Source: Rheinheimera sp. (GTDB lineage Bacteria; Pseudomonadota; Gammaproteobacteria; Enterobacterales; Alteromonadaceae). Taken from it: a stretch of 64,000 nt of DNA. The notes below the pieces were generated by a model. It saw only the letters and a program-made list of their open reading frames with translations. It was not told the origin of the DNA and made no database searches. Below are positions 1-8,750 of the stretch, piece by piece (position 1 is the first letter of the stretch; each line of letters starts with the position of its first letter). The translations under genes and the position numbers were made by a program. The stretch spans positions 62,001 to 126,000 of the forward strand of contig SSFI01000014.1 in assembly GCA_008015325.1 (NCBI GenBank). The letters run 5' to 3'.

Positions 1-88
1 CGCAGCAAGCCATGCCGGCCGACTGCGCGCCAAGGTGCCTGTCAGCAGCGGCCGTTACCTGCGCAGAGTCTGGTTTGGGACTGAGGGG

Positions 89-1015
89 TTAATGGCTGCT
101 GCGGGGCATTGGCCCTGTTGCTGAACCACAGGCCCGCACCTGATAGCGATAACCATACGGCTGGCTGTCGTCAGGTGTGATCACCAGAACTTCGAAATCA
201 TTCAGATGCACCAGATGTTCAGCGCCCTGCATCACGCACTGGGATTTACTCAGGCTTTCTATCTGGTACAAGAACCACGCCACAGTCCGATTGATCCAGC
301 GTACTTCAGGATTGATACCCGATATGCCTGATAACTGTTGATTAAACACTGTGACTTCCGGCACTGCAGACCGGGGCGGTGCAGCTTCTGGCGCTGCAGT
401 TACCGGCTGCTGAAACAACTCAATCGCCGTGGTATTACCGTTCAGATAGCCACTCATAGCAGCCGCCATATATATGAAAATGACCGGTAAAAAACACAGG
501 CGAGCCGTCAGAGACAGTTTAGGATAACTCCCCCCCTGCAAGTGGTGACTGCGGACTCCCAGCGGGCGCAACATCACCAGTAACATCAGCTTGACACTAT
601 GCAGGATGAGATAGGCCGCCAGTAACACAAAGGCCAGCAGGAAACTCCAGAACGGTGCCAGCAGCATTAAGGTCAGATTGACACTGAAGGGAACGACTTC
701 GGGCCGGACACCAATCAGGTTGTTAACCGAACTGTCAGCCAAGGCAAAACAAAAATTCGCCAGTATTGCATAGCTCACCAGAATAAATGTTTTGCCCGGT
801 AAGCTGTGCCAGATCCGGAGAAAACCTTGCCAGATGTCATTTATAACCGCGGTAAACAAACTAATGCCAAGTAATCCCAACAACCAGGGCTGGGTATTGA
901 GACTGAACAACCAGCACAGCAGCAGGAGCACAGATATCAGGTAACAACGTTGCGACAGATCCAGCTGTTGCCAGATCTGTCCAACGCGGATTTGGCAATC
1001 CTTTAGCCATTGCAT
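89..1015 (-). CDS. Hypothetical multi-pass inner-membrane protein
   Basis: A 308-residue protein that I do not recognise. The N-terminal two thirds hold several hydrophobic segments (roughly residues 25-60, 75-95, 110-150 and 170-190). A Pro/Ala-rich linker near residues 205-220 follows, then a more polar C-terminal domain of about 90 residues with two cysteines. This suggests a membrane anchor with a soluble domain. The ATG start lies only 4 bases after the stop of the upstream peptide transporter gene, so the two are probably co-transcribed and could be functionally linked. No catalytic motif is visible and no function is assigned. Confidence 0.7.
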   Translation of the reverse strand: MQWLKDCQIRVGQIWQQLDLSQRCYLISVLLLLCWLFSLNTQPWLLGLLGISLFTAVINDIWQGFLRIWHSLPGKTFILVSYAILANFCFALADSSVNNLIGVRPEVVPFSVNLTLMLLAPFWSFLLAFVLLAAYLILHSVKLMLLVMLRPLGVRSHHLQGGSYPKLSLTARLCFLPVIFIYMAAAMSGYLNGNTTAIELFQQPVTAAPEAAPPRSAVPEVTVFNQQLSGISGINPEVRWINRTVAWFLYQIESLSKSQCVMQGAEHLVHLNDFEVLVITPDDSQPYGYRYQVRACGSATGPMPRSSH

Positions 1016-1019
1016 AGAT

Positions 1020-2621
1020 CTATCCTTGTTGTTGTGCGCGCCGAATCAAACCGGTCAGCACTGGCGACAGCACAAACATCAGCACAGCAGAACCGAGGCC
1101 AACCCAGCCCAGTGTGGCAAAAACTTCGGCATAGATATTCAACGCATCCGGCACCGCAGTGCCGGCCGGCATTGAGGCTAAGGCGCCAAAACGGCCGGCA
1201 ATCATTTCACCAAAAGCAGAAGCCAGGAACCAGACACCCATCATCAGGCTGACTACCCGTGCCACCGACAACGCCGTGACAGCCGATAAGCCGATGGGCG
1301 ATAACGCCATTTCACCGATGACCAGCACAAAATACGCCAGGATGAACCACCAGAAACCGGCCAGGCCACTTTCCAGCGGGTTCAGCGCAGCATATTGCAG
1401 GATAAAATGGGCCAGGCCGGCGCATAACAACGCAATGCCAAACTTGTTCGGCGCGGACGGATTCCAGCCTTTACGGTCCAGCCAGGGCCATAACCAGGCA
1501 AATGGAAATGCCAGCAGCACGATAAAAAACGACGCGACAAAAGTCAGCTGTGACGAGTTAAACGCGAAACTAAATAAACCCAAATCAAAGGTCGGGCTTT
1601 GCATCACCCGGTCCGAATAGGCCAGCCAGCTGCCATAGGTTTGTTCGTACAAGCCCCAGAACACTGCTGAAATGGCAGTCAGCACCATCAGCATAATCAT
1701 GTTGGCGCGTTCCAGCGCATTACACTGGATGAAAATGAATTTAAACCACCAGACCATCAGCACCAGTGTCAGTGCCACAGCAACCACTTCAGTGGCGGTA
1801 ATTTCCGCGCCGGGCGCCAAACCGAGCATTGCACCTAAAGCGCCAAAATCGATACTGGTCTGCAGAATTTGCTGTACCACAGCGACGCCAACCAGTGCCA
1901 GCAGATAAATCAGCGTTTCACGGCGCAGCCCCGCTACTTTGTCATCAAGCACGGCTGGGTTGGTCGGTTCGGCCTGACCGTGGAAGTGTTTAGTGCCTTT
2001 TAAGAACACCACTAAACCCAGCAATAAACCGATACCGGCCGAGCCGAAGCCATATTCCCAGCCGTAGGCAATGCCAATCCAGCCGACAAACAAACTGGAG
2101 AAAATCGCGCCTAAATTAATGCCCATATAAAACAATGTAAAAGCTGAATCGCGGCGCGGATCATTGTCGGTATAAAGCCGGCCAACAATGGTGGAAATAT
2201 TCGGTTTGAGGAAACCAACGCCCACCGCCACCAGGGCCAGAGAGGCGTACATCACTTGCAACGCCAGCACATCGGCAGCGCCTTCGGCACTGGCTTGGGT
2301 GCCTTTGTACGCCATGCCTAACATGCCAACCGCCATCAGCGCGCCACCAAAAGTCACGGCTTTACGCATGCCGAGATATTTGTCAGCGAGCAACCCGCCC
2401 ACCACCGGCAGTGCATAGGCCAGACCGGCATAAGTACCCAGCAGCAGATAACCGTTTTTGTCGTTGAATAAATGGTGTTGTGTCAGATAAAGAAACAGCA
2501 GCGCTTTGAGGCCATAAAAGGCGAAACGCTCCCACATTTCGGTAAAAAAACAGACAAAGAGTCCGACCGGATGGCCCAGCCATTGTTTCTGGCCAGCCAG
2601 CACGTCATGTGTTGAGGTCAT
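1020..2621 (-). CDS. POT/PTR-family proton-dependent oligopeptide transporter
   Basis: A 533-residue transporter of the proton-coupled oligopeptide family (Dtp/PTR2, within the major facilitator superfamily), expected to import di- and tripeptides across the inner membrane. The sequence shows the family ExxERF proton-coupling motif at E28-E31-R32-F33 and the PTR2 signature around FYMGINLGAIFSSL. About fourteen hydrophobic helices are spaced along the chain. Length is normal for the family. It heads a two-gene unit with the membrane protein that starts 4 bases beyond its stop. The exact peptide preference cannot be read from the sequence. Confidence 0.95.
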   Translation of the reverse strand: MTSTHDVLAGQKQWLGHPVGLFVCFFTEMWERFAFYGLKALLFLYLTQHHLFNDKNGYLLLGTYAGLAYALPVVGGLLADKYLGMRKAVTFGGALMAVGMLGMAYKGTQASAEGAADVLALQVMYASLALVAVGVGFLKPNISTIVGRLYTDNDPRRDSAFTLFYMGINLGAIFSSLFVGWIGIAYGWEYGFGSAGIGLLLGLVVFLKGTKHFHGQAEPTNPAVLDDKVAGLRRETLIYLLALVGVAVVQQILQTSIDFGALGAMLGLAPGAEITATEVVAVALTLVLMVWWFKFIFIQCNALERANMIMLMVLTAISAVFWGLYEQTYGSWLAYSDRVMQSPTFDLGLFSFAFNSSQLTFVASFFIVLLAFPFAWLWPWLDRKGWNPSAPNKFGIALLCAGLAHFILQYAALNPLESGLAGFWWFILAYFVLVIGEMALSPIGLSAVTALSVARVVSLMMGVWFLASAFGEMIAGRFGALASMPAGTAVPDALNIYAEVFATLGWVGLGSAVLMFVLSPVLTGLIRRAQQQG

Positions 2622-2726
2622 AGGGATCCCACAATAGATTGTTATCGTTATGTAGCACCAAGGAGGGCTTGGGCTTTACTATACCATGAGCGACTGATTA
2701 AGGAAGCGCACAGCGAAGAGCCATAG

Positions 2727-2942
2727 TTAGCGCTGTGCATTAGTAACTGTGGGATTGGCACTACCTTGCAATTGCTCCTGCTGCTGTTGTTGTTGCTGTT
2801 GTTGTTGTTGCTGCCAGAGGGCCAGCTGTTCGCGGTAATAATCCCAGACACAAGGGCAGCAGCTGCCACTGCCGCAGCACTCGTTACTGCCGGGCGGTTC
2901 CGGTTTCTCCAGCAATTTGACAGGGATGGGGGCTGCAGGCAT
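2727..2942 (-). CDS. Small oxidoreductase-like-domain protein with polyglutamine tract
   Basis: A 71-residue protein matching the short 'oxidoreductase-like' domain. It has a proline-rich N terminus (EKPEPP), then the cysteine-rich core CCGSGSCCPCVWDYY, which may bind a metal or cofactor. The C-terminal third contains a run of 12 glutamines encoded by mixed CAA/CAG codons, so the DNA is a trinucleotide-like repeat. A GGAG-type ribosome site precedes the ATG. It is divergent from the alkyltransferase-like gene, with only about 34 bases between starts. A larger ORF on the same strand covering 2648-3121 is a shadow: it runs through the neighbouring plus-strand gene. The biochemical role of the family is not established. 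Confidence 0.75.
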   Translation of the reverse strand: MPAAPIPVKLLEKPEPPGSNECCGSGSCCPCVWDYYREQLALWQQQQQQQQQQQQEQLQGSANPTVTNAQR

Positions 2943-2976
2943 AAAGACTCCAAAACTTTATTGATATCAGGTGCAG

Positions 2977-3306
2977 ATGAACCCTCATTACAGCCGGATC
3001 TGGCAAACAGTGCAACAAATCCCTGCCGGTAAGGTGGCGAGTTACGGCCAAATCGCTGATTTAGCCGGCCTGCCCGGCCGCGCCCGGCTGGTCGGAAAAG
3101 CTTTAGGCTACAGCCCGACACTGCTGCCCTGGTATCGGGTGGTGCGCAGTAACCTGAGCCTGGCGTTTACGCCCGGCAGCGCAGAAGCGGCTGAGCAAAG
3201 TGCCTTGCTGCGATCTGAAGGTGTGTTGCTGCGTGGCAACAAAGTGCCGGCGCAATATCACTGGCAACCGGATTTAGCCGAATTATTGTTTCAGTTGCGG
3301 TTTTAG
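2977..3306 (+). CDS. atl: Alkyltransferase-like protein (ATL), catalytic Cys replaced by Trp
   Basis: A 109-residue member of the O6-alkylguanine-DNA alkyltransferase fold. The DNA-binding stretch GKVASYGQIADLAGLPGRAR is followed by VGKALGYSP and then PWYRV, where active methyltransferases carry PCHRV. The acceptor cysteine is therefore tryptophan, the hallmark of ATL proteins such as E. coli YbaZ. Those bind O6-alkylguanine lesions and hand them to nucleotide excision repair without repairing them directly. I chose ATG at 2977 over the in-frame GTG at 2971 because AGGTG lies just upstream of the ATG. Length matches the family. Confidence 0.9.
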   Translation: MNPHYSRIWQTVQQIPAGKVASYGQIADLAGLPGRARLVGKALGYSPTLLPWYRVVRSNLSLAFTPGSAEAAEQSALLRSEGVLLRGNKVPAQYHWQPDLAELLFQLRF

Positions 3307-3311
3307 AAAGG

Positions 3312-4217
3312 CTAAGGCTTATGCCAGGCGCGCAGCAGCCAGCGTAGTGGTAACTGTGACAACAACATGCCAAATAGCATCAGGGCGCAGCCGGCCAAAG
3401 CTCTGAGCGTTAGGGTTTCGCCTAATAACCAGACTCCGCCCACGGCAGCAAATACCGTTTCCAGACTGAGGATAATGGCAGCATGGGCCGGGTGCGCGCG
3501 GCGCTGACCGATGATTTGCAGGGTATAAGCCACGCCGGTCGCCAGAATACCGGCATAGAGTAAAGGCCAGGCTGCTGCAGCCACAGCAGCGACCGTGACG
3601 GTTTCCAGCATAAAAGCCAGTACGAGGCTCAGTACCCCACAGACCAGACATTGCAGCAGCGCCAACAGCACCGGTGTCAGCTTCGTCGCAAAGTGGTCTA
3701 TCGTCAGTAAATGGGCGGCCCAGAACACAGCGCCGACAAATAACAGCAGATCGCCGGTATTGATGTGCATCGTGCTGTCGACCGATAAAAAATACAGCCC
3801 CAGCAAAGCAACCAGCCCACCCAGCCAGGTATTGACACTGGTTTTATGCCGCAGCCATAAGCCAAGCAGCGGCACCAGCACCAGATATAAACCGGTGATA
3901 AAGCCGGCTTTGGCCGCAGTGGTATATAGCAGCGCGACCTGCTGCAAACTGGCACCGATAAACAGCAAAATGCCAACCGGCAAACCAGCGCGCCACATCG
4001 TTGAAAAATCAGCGCCCTGTAAGCCACTGCGCTGCTTCTGCCACAGCACCAATGGCAGCAAACTCAAGGCCCCAAGCAAAAAACGCACACCGTTAAAAGC
4101 GAAGGGCCCGAGACTATCGAGCCCCAGCCGCTGGGCGACAAAACCAAAACCCCAAATAGCTGCCGCCAGCAGCAACAGCACATTAGCTTGCAGCACGAAT
4201 GCGTTCCGAAGTTTCAA
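3312..4217 (-). CDS. EamA/DMT-family transporter
   Basis: A 301-residue membrane protein of the drug/metabolite transporter superfamily with two EamA repeats and about ten transmembrane helices. The first repeat starts near residue 10 (AAAIWGFGFVAQRLGL) and the second near residue 150. Members export metabolites, amino acids or drugs; the substrate cannot be inferred here. The longest frame starts with TTG at 4217. GTG at 4196 is an alternative, so the N terminus is uncertain by several residues. It lies 65 bases downstream of the HD-GYP gene on the same strand and converges on the ATL gene with only 5 bases between stops. Confidence 0.9.
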   Translation of the reverse strand: MKLRNAFVLQANVLLLLAAAIWGFGFVAQRLGLDSLGPFAFNGVRFLLGALSLLPLVLWQKQRSGLQGADFSTMWRAGLPVGILLFIGASLQQVALLYTTAAKAGFITGLYLVLVPLLGLWLRHKTSVNTWLGGLVALLGLYFLSVDSTMHINTGDLLLFVGAVFWAAHLLTIDHFATKLTPVLLALLQCLVCGVLSLVLAFMLETVTVAAVAAAAWPLLYAGILATGVAYTLQIIGQRRAHPAHAAIILSLETVFAAVGGVWLLGETLTLRALAGCALMLFGMLLSQLPLRWLLRAWHKP

Positions 4218-4282
4218 CGCCGGGCTGATTCAAGATGATGCCGGCTGGTAAGAGGCTGCGCAGCGCCACAGCGCTGGCCAGA

Positions 4283-5536
4283 TTATTTGCGGTCATTGCC
4301 CTGAATAAAATAACTGACCTGCGCCCGCGGATTCAGATATTCATACACTGCCTGCGGCAGTGCTGAAGGCTTCAGCACTTTGACAATACTCAGTTTGCCT
4401 TCCTGCAGCGATATCACCGGTGCTTCCAGGCGGGGAATTTGTGAATCATACACCAGCACATTCGGGTACAACAGCTGATCGCTGTTGACCGACATCACCA
4501 GCCCGACCCGGTCGTCGCTGAGCTGGACAATAGTGCCGGGCGGATAGACGCCCATCATCTTGATTAACTGACCCATTTCACTGGCACCGAGTTTGCCTTT
4601 CATCGTTTTAAACAAAAACGACATGGCATGATGCGGTGAGCGTGCTTTGCTGACATCTACCGGGTGGCACAAATTATCAAACTCATTGACCACGGCGACC
4701 ACTTTGGCCATGGCGTCAATCTCCGCATCTTTTAAACCCAATGGATAACCAGTACCGTCCAGATATTCATGATGCTGCTCGACAACGGGCCACGCCGCTT
4801 TGGGGAAAGACTCCGTCAGCTTCAGCAGTTCAATGCCGTAGCGAGTATGCATTTTTAGTAAGTTAGCTTCTGGCGCCGTTAAAGGCTCGGTTTTACGCAG
4901 GATTTGCGTTGGGATCTTGAGCTTGCCAATGTCGTGGAACAAAGCGCCGAGGCCGGTCAGCTTGACCTGCTCTGCAGTCATGCCGAGATTTTTTGCCAGC
5001 ATCATCGATAACACTGACACGTTCAGCACATGAAAATAAATGCTTTCCTGCTCTTTACCGGCTTGCGAAATCAGATGCAGCACTAACGAATCGGCGTTGA
5101 TGATAGTGTCAGCGATTTGGTTCACTAGGCCGGTCGCTTCATCAACAGCCTGCAACGGCCGGCTGCCAATTTTCGACATCACATTGCGCACCTGCACCAT
5201 CGACTGCTCAAAAGCTTTTTCGGTGCGCTGCAGCTGACGGCGCTGTTCTTTAGCCTGTTCTATCCGCTCGTTTTTTTCCCGCTCCAGTTTATAACGCAGC
5301 TCACTGGCCTGTTGCGCCAGTTCGGCTGCCGGCGCTGCATCTTCAGCAATTTCGACACTGCTTTTGTCCGGAAAGAAATAAACAAATTCCAAATCCAGCG
5401 TTTGAATAATGGCAATTTGTTCATGATTTTCGACTTTAAATTTATTGGTCAGAAACGGGTGTTTCATCCAGTTCAGCGGCAACTGAATGAAATAACCAAT
5501 TTTGACCTGAGACGGACTTATTTTTGCAACTGACAC
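4283..5536 (-). CDS. HD-GYP cyclic-di-GMP phosphodiesterase
   Basis: A 417-residue signalling enzyme predicted to hydrolyse cyclic di-GMP. The N-terminal ~120 residues resemble the DUF3391 domain that often precedes HD-GYP, followed by a charged coiled-coil-like region at residues 75-115. The HD-GYP domain carries the metal-binding HDIGK at 201-205 and the family signature HHEYLDGTGYP at 255-265, both intact, so it should be active. No signal peptide or membrane helix is visible, so the enzyme is probably cytoplasmic. Such proteins control motility and biofilm transitions. The DMT transporter gene follows on the same strand. Confidence 0.93.
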   Translation of the reverse strand: MSVAKISPSQVKIGYFIQLPLNWMKHPFLTNKFKVENHEQIAIIQTLDLEFVYFFPDKSSVEIAEDAAPAAELAQQASELRYKLEREKNERIEQAKEQRRQLQRTEKAFEQSMVQVRNVMSKIGSRPLQAVDEATGLVNQIADTIINADSLVLHLISQAGKEQESIYFHVLNVSVLSMMLAKNLGMTAEQVKLTGLGALFHDIGKLKIPTQILRKTEPLTAPEANLLKMHTRYGIELLKLTESFPKAAWPVVEQHHEYLDGTGYPLGLKDAEIDAMAKVVAVVNEFDNLCHPVDVSKARSPHHAMSFLFKTMKGKLGASEMGQLIKMMGVYPPGTIVQLSDDRVGLVMSVNSDQLLYPNVLVYDSQIPRLEAPVISLQEGKLSIVKVLKPSALPQAVYEYLNPRAQVSYFIQGNDRK

Positions 5537-5585
5537 GCCACACCTTTGATTCGGCTATAGATTTAATGAAGCCGGATAATGAAAA

Positions 5586-5753
5586 ATGCTGAAACTGACT
5601 TTGGGAACTCTGAGCAGTCTAGCAACCTATGCTGTAAATGTCTTTGATCTGGCTGATGTTCTGCAGTTTTTTGCCCGGGAAGAAACCGTGGATGTAATGA
5701 AAATGCAAACCTTTACCCAACCAGATGTAAGCGCTGCTGATAACAGAGCCTGA
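5586..5753 (+). CDS. Possible small ORF, 55 residues (doubtful)
   Basis: An open frame on the plus strand from an ATG at 5586 to TGA at 5751-5753. The codon choice looks reasonable and the product contains an alternating hydrophobic stretch (VNVFDLADVLQFFA). It overlaps the last 41 bases of the HAD gene on the other strand and has no convincing ribosome-binding site. The same DNA read on the minus strand is open past the HAD stop. It may simply be the 3' and promoter region between HAD and HD-GYP. Confidence 0.15.
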   Translation: MLKLTLGTLSSLATYAVNVFDLADVLQFFAREETVDVMKMQTFTQPDVSAADNRA

Positions 5754-6318
5754 GGTCAGCAAAATGTGCCAGCACAAAATCGGCCTGTGTACGGTAATGG
5801 CCATTCTGGTCATTAAGGTACAAACAGCCCGGCATGCCGGCGGCCCGCGCAGTCGCTAGGTCAAAATGAAAATCACCAATAAAAATTAACTCAGCGGGCG
5901 GCAGCTGCCAGGCGCTGGCTATCTGTAGCAAGCCGGCCGGGTCTGGCTTGGCCGGTGCATCTTCCCGCGTCAGCACTATATCTACAGCAATCCCGAGGCG
6001 TTCCAGACAATGCCAGGTGGCGCTGCGCATATTACGGGTCAGAATCGCGGTCGGGATTTGCTGTTGTTGCAGCAACGCCAGCAGGTCGGCTGCGCCCGGC
6101 ATCCACTGTGCCGCTGCCGCGCCTTCCAGCTCAAATTGTTCGATAATGCCAAGCGCGCGCTGATATTCGCGTTGGTCTCTGACCGTCGCGAGATGTTCAA
6201 GTATGGGCGTCCCGGCCGGCCAACCGAGCCGCTGGCATAACAGACCGAAATCCAGCTGCGAATCCACCAGTGTGCCGTCTAAATCAAAAATCACACCGCG
6301 ATGTTCACCTAATTGCAT
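5713..6318 (-). CDS. HAD-superfamily phosphatase (phosphoglycolate-phosphatase-like)
   Basis: A 201-residue haloacid-dehalogenase-type hydrolase. Motif I FDLDGTLVDS at residues 11-20 supplies the aspartate nucleophile and the general acid aspartate. A small helical cap follows. Motif III lies in EDAPAKPDPAG and motif IV in FIGDFHFDLATARAAG. Family members dephosphorylate small phospho-metabolites such as 2-phosphoglycolate or sugar phosphates; the substrate is unknown. It ends a two-gene unit after the LysR regulator (30-base gap). Confidence 0.88.
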   Translation of the reverse strand: MQLGEHRGVIFDLDGTLVDSQLDFGLLCQRLGWPAGTPILEHLATVRDQREYQRALGIIEQFELEGAAAAQWMPGAADLLALLQQQQIPTAILTRNMRSATWHCLERLGIAVDIVLTREDAPAKPDPAGLLQIASAWQLPPAELIFIGDFHFDLATARAAGMPGCLYLNDQNGHYRTQADFVLAHFADLRLCYQQRLHLVG

Positions 6319-6348
6319 GCTGTTGGTCCTGTGTCAGTGGCTGTTTTT

Positions 6349-7269
6349 TTAATATGGCGCATGAAATACGGCCGCCCAGTCATACTCGCTCAGTTGCCGG
6401 CTGAACCATAACAATGCCTGCCCCGGCTGACTCTGTCGACGCCAGCCCAGATACATCATAGTGCCGGCCCGCGGCACTTCGCAGGTTTTGGCAACCAGCC
6501 GGCCAGCCCGGATCTCATCACTGACCAGGTGCTTTGGCAAAAAACCCACGCCAAGTCCGGCCTGCTGCGCGGCGATTTTGGCCTGCATACTGCTGACCAC
6601 CACCCGGTGCCGGCTGTCATAGAGGCCGGAATCCCGCGCTGGTAAGTCCAAGGCTGAATCACTGACCACAATCGCCGTTTGCTGTTGTAAGTCCTGCTGC
6701 GTCACCACCCGGTTGAGCTGCGCCAGCTCATGATGCGGCGCCACCGCAAAAACAAAATCCAGCTGCGCCATCGGCTGCAACTGAAACTGACCGGACACCC
6801 CTTCACCGGATAATCCAACCGCTAAATCAGCCCGGCCACTTTGCAGCGCCTCCCAACCGCCCGCCATCACTTGTTCCGACAACACTATTTGCGTCAGCCG
6901 GCCCAGCTGATGAAACTCGTCAATCAGACTGAATAACGGCTGCAATGGCACTACTGAGTCCACCGCGATCACCAGTTGCCGCTCCCAACCGGTATCGAGC
7001 TGGCGCACCGCTTCCTCTAATTGCTGACTGGCCAGCAATAAATGCCGGCCTTGTTGCAGCAGCAGTTGCCCCGCTTGCGTTAACTGGGCCTTTTGCCGGC
7101 TGCGGTCAAATAATTGCACGCCAAGGTCGCTTTCTAAGCGCGCGATGGTGTAACTAAGTGCCGAAGGCACCTTATAAAGTGACTCGGCAGCTGCAGCAAA
7201 ACTTCCTTTACGATCAATAGCATCCAGCGCTCTGAGCGCCTCCAGCGTCAATACAGGCTGTAGTGCCAT
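6349..7269 (-). CDS. LysR-family transcriptional regulator
   Basis: A 306-residue LysR-type regulator. The winged helix-turn-helix occupies residues ~8-65 (LEALRALDAIDRKGSFAAAA followed by SALSYTIARLESDLG), and a periplasmic-binding-protein-like effector domain fills the rest. An AAGGA ribosome site lies upstream of the ATG. It is divergent from doxX-pirin, and the shared intergenic region contains an inverted repeat with the T-N11-A spacing typical of LysR sites. It most likely controls that pair, a recurrent neighbourhood in proteobacteria. The inducer is unknown. Confidence 0.93.
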   Translation of the reverse strand: MALQPVLTLEALRALDAIDRKGSFAAAAESLYKVPSALSYTIARLESDLGVQLFDRSRQKAQLTQAGQLLLQQGRHLLLASQQLEEAVRQLDTGWERQLVIAVDSVVPLQPLFSLIDEFHQLGRLTQIVLSEQVMAGGWEALQSGRADLAVGLSGEGVSGQFQLQPMAQLDFVFAVAPHHELAQLNRVVTQQDLQQQTAIVVSDSALDLPARDSGLYDSRHRVVVSSMQAKIAAQQAGLGVGFLPKHLVSDEIRAGRLVAKTCEVPRAGTMMYLGWRRQSQPGQALLWFSRQLSEYDWAAVFHAPY

Positions 7270-7285
7270 CCGGCCATTCCTTTTA

Positions 7286-7302
7286 ATTCAAATTTTTTGA
7301 AT
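7286..7302. promoter_or_regulatory. Candidate LysR operator, ATTCAAA-N3-TTTGAAT
   Basis: A perfect 7-3-7 inverted repeat just upstream of the LysR start and in the divergent promoter region facing doxX. It contains the T-N11-A pattern of LysR-type binding sites. Its role is inferred from position and symmetry only. Confidence 0.5.
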
Positions 7303-7439
7303 ATTAGTGTCAATTTATTCCGCTTTTTTCCCAATAGCAAGCCGGTTACATTTATCTCAACGCAGCAGAACGCAGGCAGCAATGCAGGTAGTCATCGCGA
7401 ATGCGGCAAAACCTTAACAGCAGATTTGGAGCAAAACAG

Positions 7440-7895
7440 ATGAAAAATTTAATCAAAACTTTCGTACAAAACACCCAAGACTCAACCAACAGCATCGGCA
7501 GTCTGGCGCTGCGGGTTCCTGCCGGCATCATCTTCGCCGCACACGGCGCACAAAAACTGTTTGGCTGGTTTGGCGGCTATGGCCTGCAAGGCACTGCCGG
7601 CTGGATGGAAAGCATCGGGTTAACTCCTGGTATTCCACTGACATTAATGGCCGGTGGTGCTGAATTCTTCGGTGGCCTGGCGTTAATCCTGGGTCTGTTA
7701 ACCCGCCCGGCGGCTTTTGTGCTGGCAATCACCATGCTGGTGGCGATTTTCAGCGTGCACTTTGCCAACGGCCTGTTTATGAGCAACAACGGCTATGAAT
7801 TTGCCCTGTCGCTGCTGGCTATCAGCGTGGCCCTGACGTTCAGCGGTGCCGGTCGCTTTGCCATCGACAACTGGCTGGCAAAAAAACTGGCCTGA
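7440..7895 (+). CDS. DoxX-family membrane protein
   Basis: A 151-residue protein with four predicted transmembrane helices and the DoxX-family opening ALRVPAGIIFAAHGAQKLFGWFGG. A second conserved stretch is LTLMAGGAEFFGGLALILGL. DoxX-like proteins are linked to redox or thiosulfate:quinone chemistry in some organisms, but the role in bacteria such as this one is not settled. ATG at 7440 was preferred over 7401 because TTTGGAG lies just before it. It is followed by the pirin gene, probably in one transcript controlled by the divergent LysR protein. Confidence 0.9.
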   Translation: MKNLIKTFVQNTQDSTNSIGSLALRVPAGIIFAAHGAQKLFGWFGGYGLQGTAGWMESIGLTPGIPLTLMAGGAEFFGGLALILGLLTRPAAFVLAITMLVAIFSVHFANGLFMSNNGYEFALSLLAISVALTFSGAGRFAIDNWLAKKLA

Positions 7896-7911
7896 AGCAA
7901 CATCGCAAAGC

Positions 7912-7933
7912 ACGGCAACCCGGTGGTTGCCGT
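7912..7933 (+). repeat. Hairpin between doxX and pirin
   Basis: A perfect 9-bp stem ACGGCAACC / GGTTGCCGT with a CGGT loop, directly after the doxX stop. No T-tract follows, so it is more likely an RNA-stabilising or attenuating hairpin than a strong terminator. Confidence 0.45.
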
Positions 7934-7965
7934 CTGACGCTCACAAGTTTTACAGGAGTCATCTG

Positions 7966-8670
7966 ATGATCGAATTAAGAAAATCCAGTCAACGCGGCAG
8001 TGCAGATTTTGGCTGGTTACAAAGCCGCCACAGTTTTTCCTTTGGCCGTTATTACGACCCGGCGCAAATGGGCTTCTCTGCCCTTCGCGTGATCAATGAT
8101 GACCGTGTCACCCCAGGTGCCGGTTTTGATACGCATGGCCATCGCGATATGGAGATTATCAGTCTGGTGCTCGATGGTGTCATTGCGCACCGCGACTCCA
8201 CCGGTCAGGTCGCCGAATTGCCGGCTGGTGAATATCAGCTGATGAGCGCAGGTCGCGGTATTATGCACAGCGAATTTAACGCCAGAGCCAATCAGCACCT
8301 GCATTTCCTGCAAATCTGGATTGAACCGGACAGCCTGGGTGGTGAACCTGGTTATCAGCAAAAGCCGTTTGCCCAAACGCCGGGGCTGACCTTGATTGCC
8401 TCGAAAGATGGCGCGGCAGGCAGCCTGCTGCTGAAGCAAAATGCCAAACTGTTTCAGCTGCGGCTGGACGCGCAAAGTGCCTTGAACTATCAGACTCAGA
8501 CCGGACGTAAACTCTATCTGCATCTGGTGTCAGGTAGTCTGAGCGGCCAAAGCGGCGAACAGCATATCAGTCTGCAGCCGGGTGATGGGGTGAAAATTGC
8601 CGATTTGACTGACTGGCAATTCAGCAGCGGCGCTGAACCGGTTTTTGCGTTGTTATTTGATTTACCTTGA
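7966..8670 (+). CDS. Pirin-family bicupin protein
   Basis: A 234-residue pirin-like protein (YhhW type) with two cupin barrels. The metal-binding stretch FDTHGHRDMEIIS (histidines near residues 57-59 plus the glutamate) and AGRGIMHSEFN form the N-terminal cupin iron site. Bacterial pirins include quercetinase-type dioxygenases and redox-sensitive regulators; which applies here is unknown. The ATG at 7966 is preceded by ACAGGAG. It is the second gene after doxX and is followed by a hairpin terminator. Confidence 0.92.
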   Translation: MIELRKSSQRGSADFGWLQSRHSFSFGRYYDPAQMGFSALRVINDDRVTPGAGFDTHGHRDMEIISLVLDGVIAHRDSTGQVAELPAGEYQLMSAGRGIMHSEFNARANQHLHFLQIWIEPDSLGGEPGYQQKPFAQTPGLTLIASKDGAAGSLLLKQNAKLFQLRLDAQSALNYQTQTGRKLYLHLVSGSLSGQSGEQHISLQPGDGVKIADLTDWQFSSGAEPVFALLFDLP

Positions 8671-8708
8671 TAAAGCCCTGGGGTTGCCCCGTAGCTGACA
8701 GTGCAAAA

Positions 8709-8729
8709 GCCCGCTTGGCGCGGGCCTTT
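8709..8729 (+). terminator. Rho-independent terminator after pirin gene
   Basis: Stem GCCCGC / GCGGGC with a five-base loop followed by CTTT, about 40 bases past the pirin stop. The A-run before it could also serve the convergent DUF3718 gene. Confidence 0.7.
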
Positions 8730-8750
8730 GCGCAACTGCTTACGGTCATC

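Noticed and set aside
1..88. Possible 3' end of a plus-strand gene at the left edge
   Set aside because: All three frames are short and end differently. One reads RLRAKVPVSSGRYLRRVW, which hints at a pseudopilin end, but it lacks a stop before the next gene and there is too little sequence to call it.
2648..3121. Minus-strand ORF of 157 residues across the polyglutamine region
   Set aside because: It overlaps the recognisable oxidoreductase-like gene and the ATL gene in other frames, and its composition is that of a shadow.
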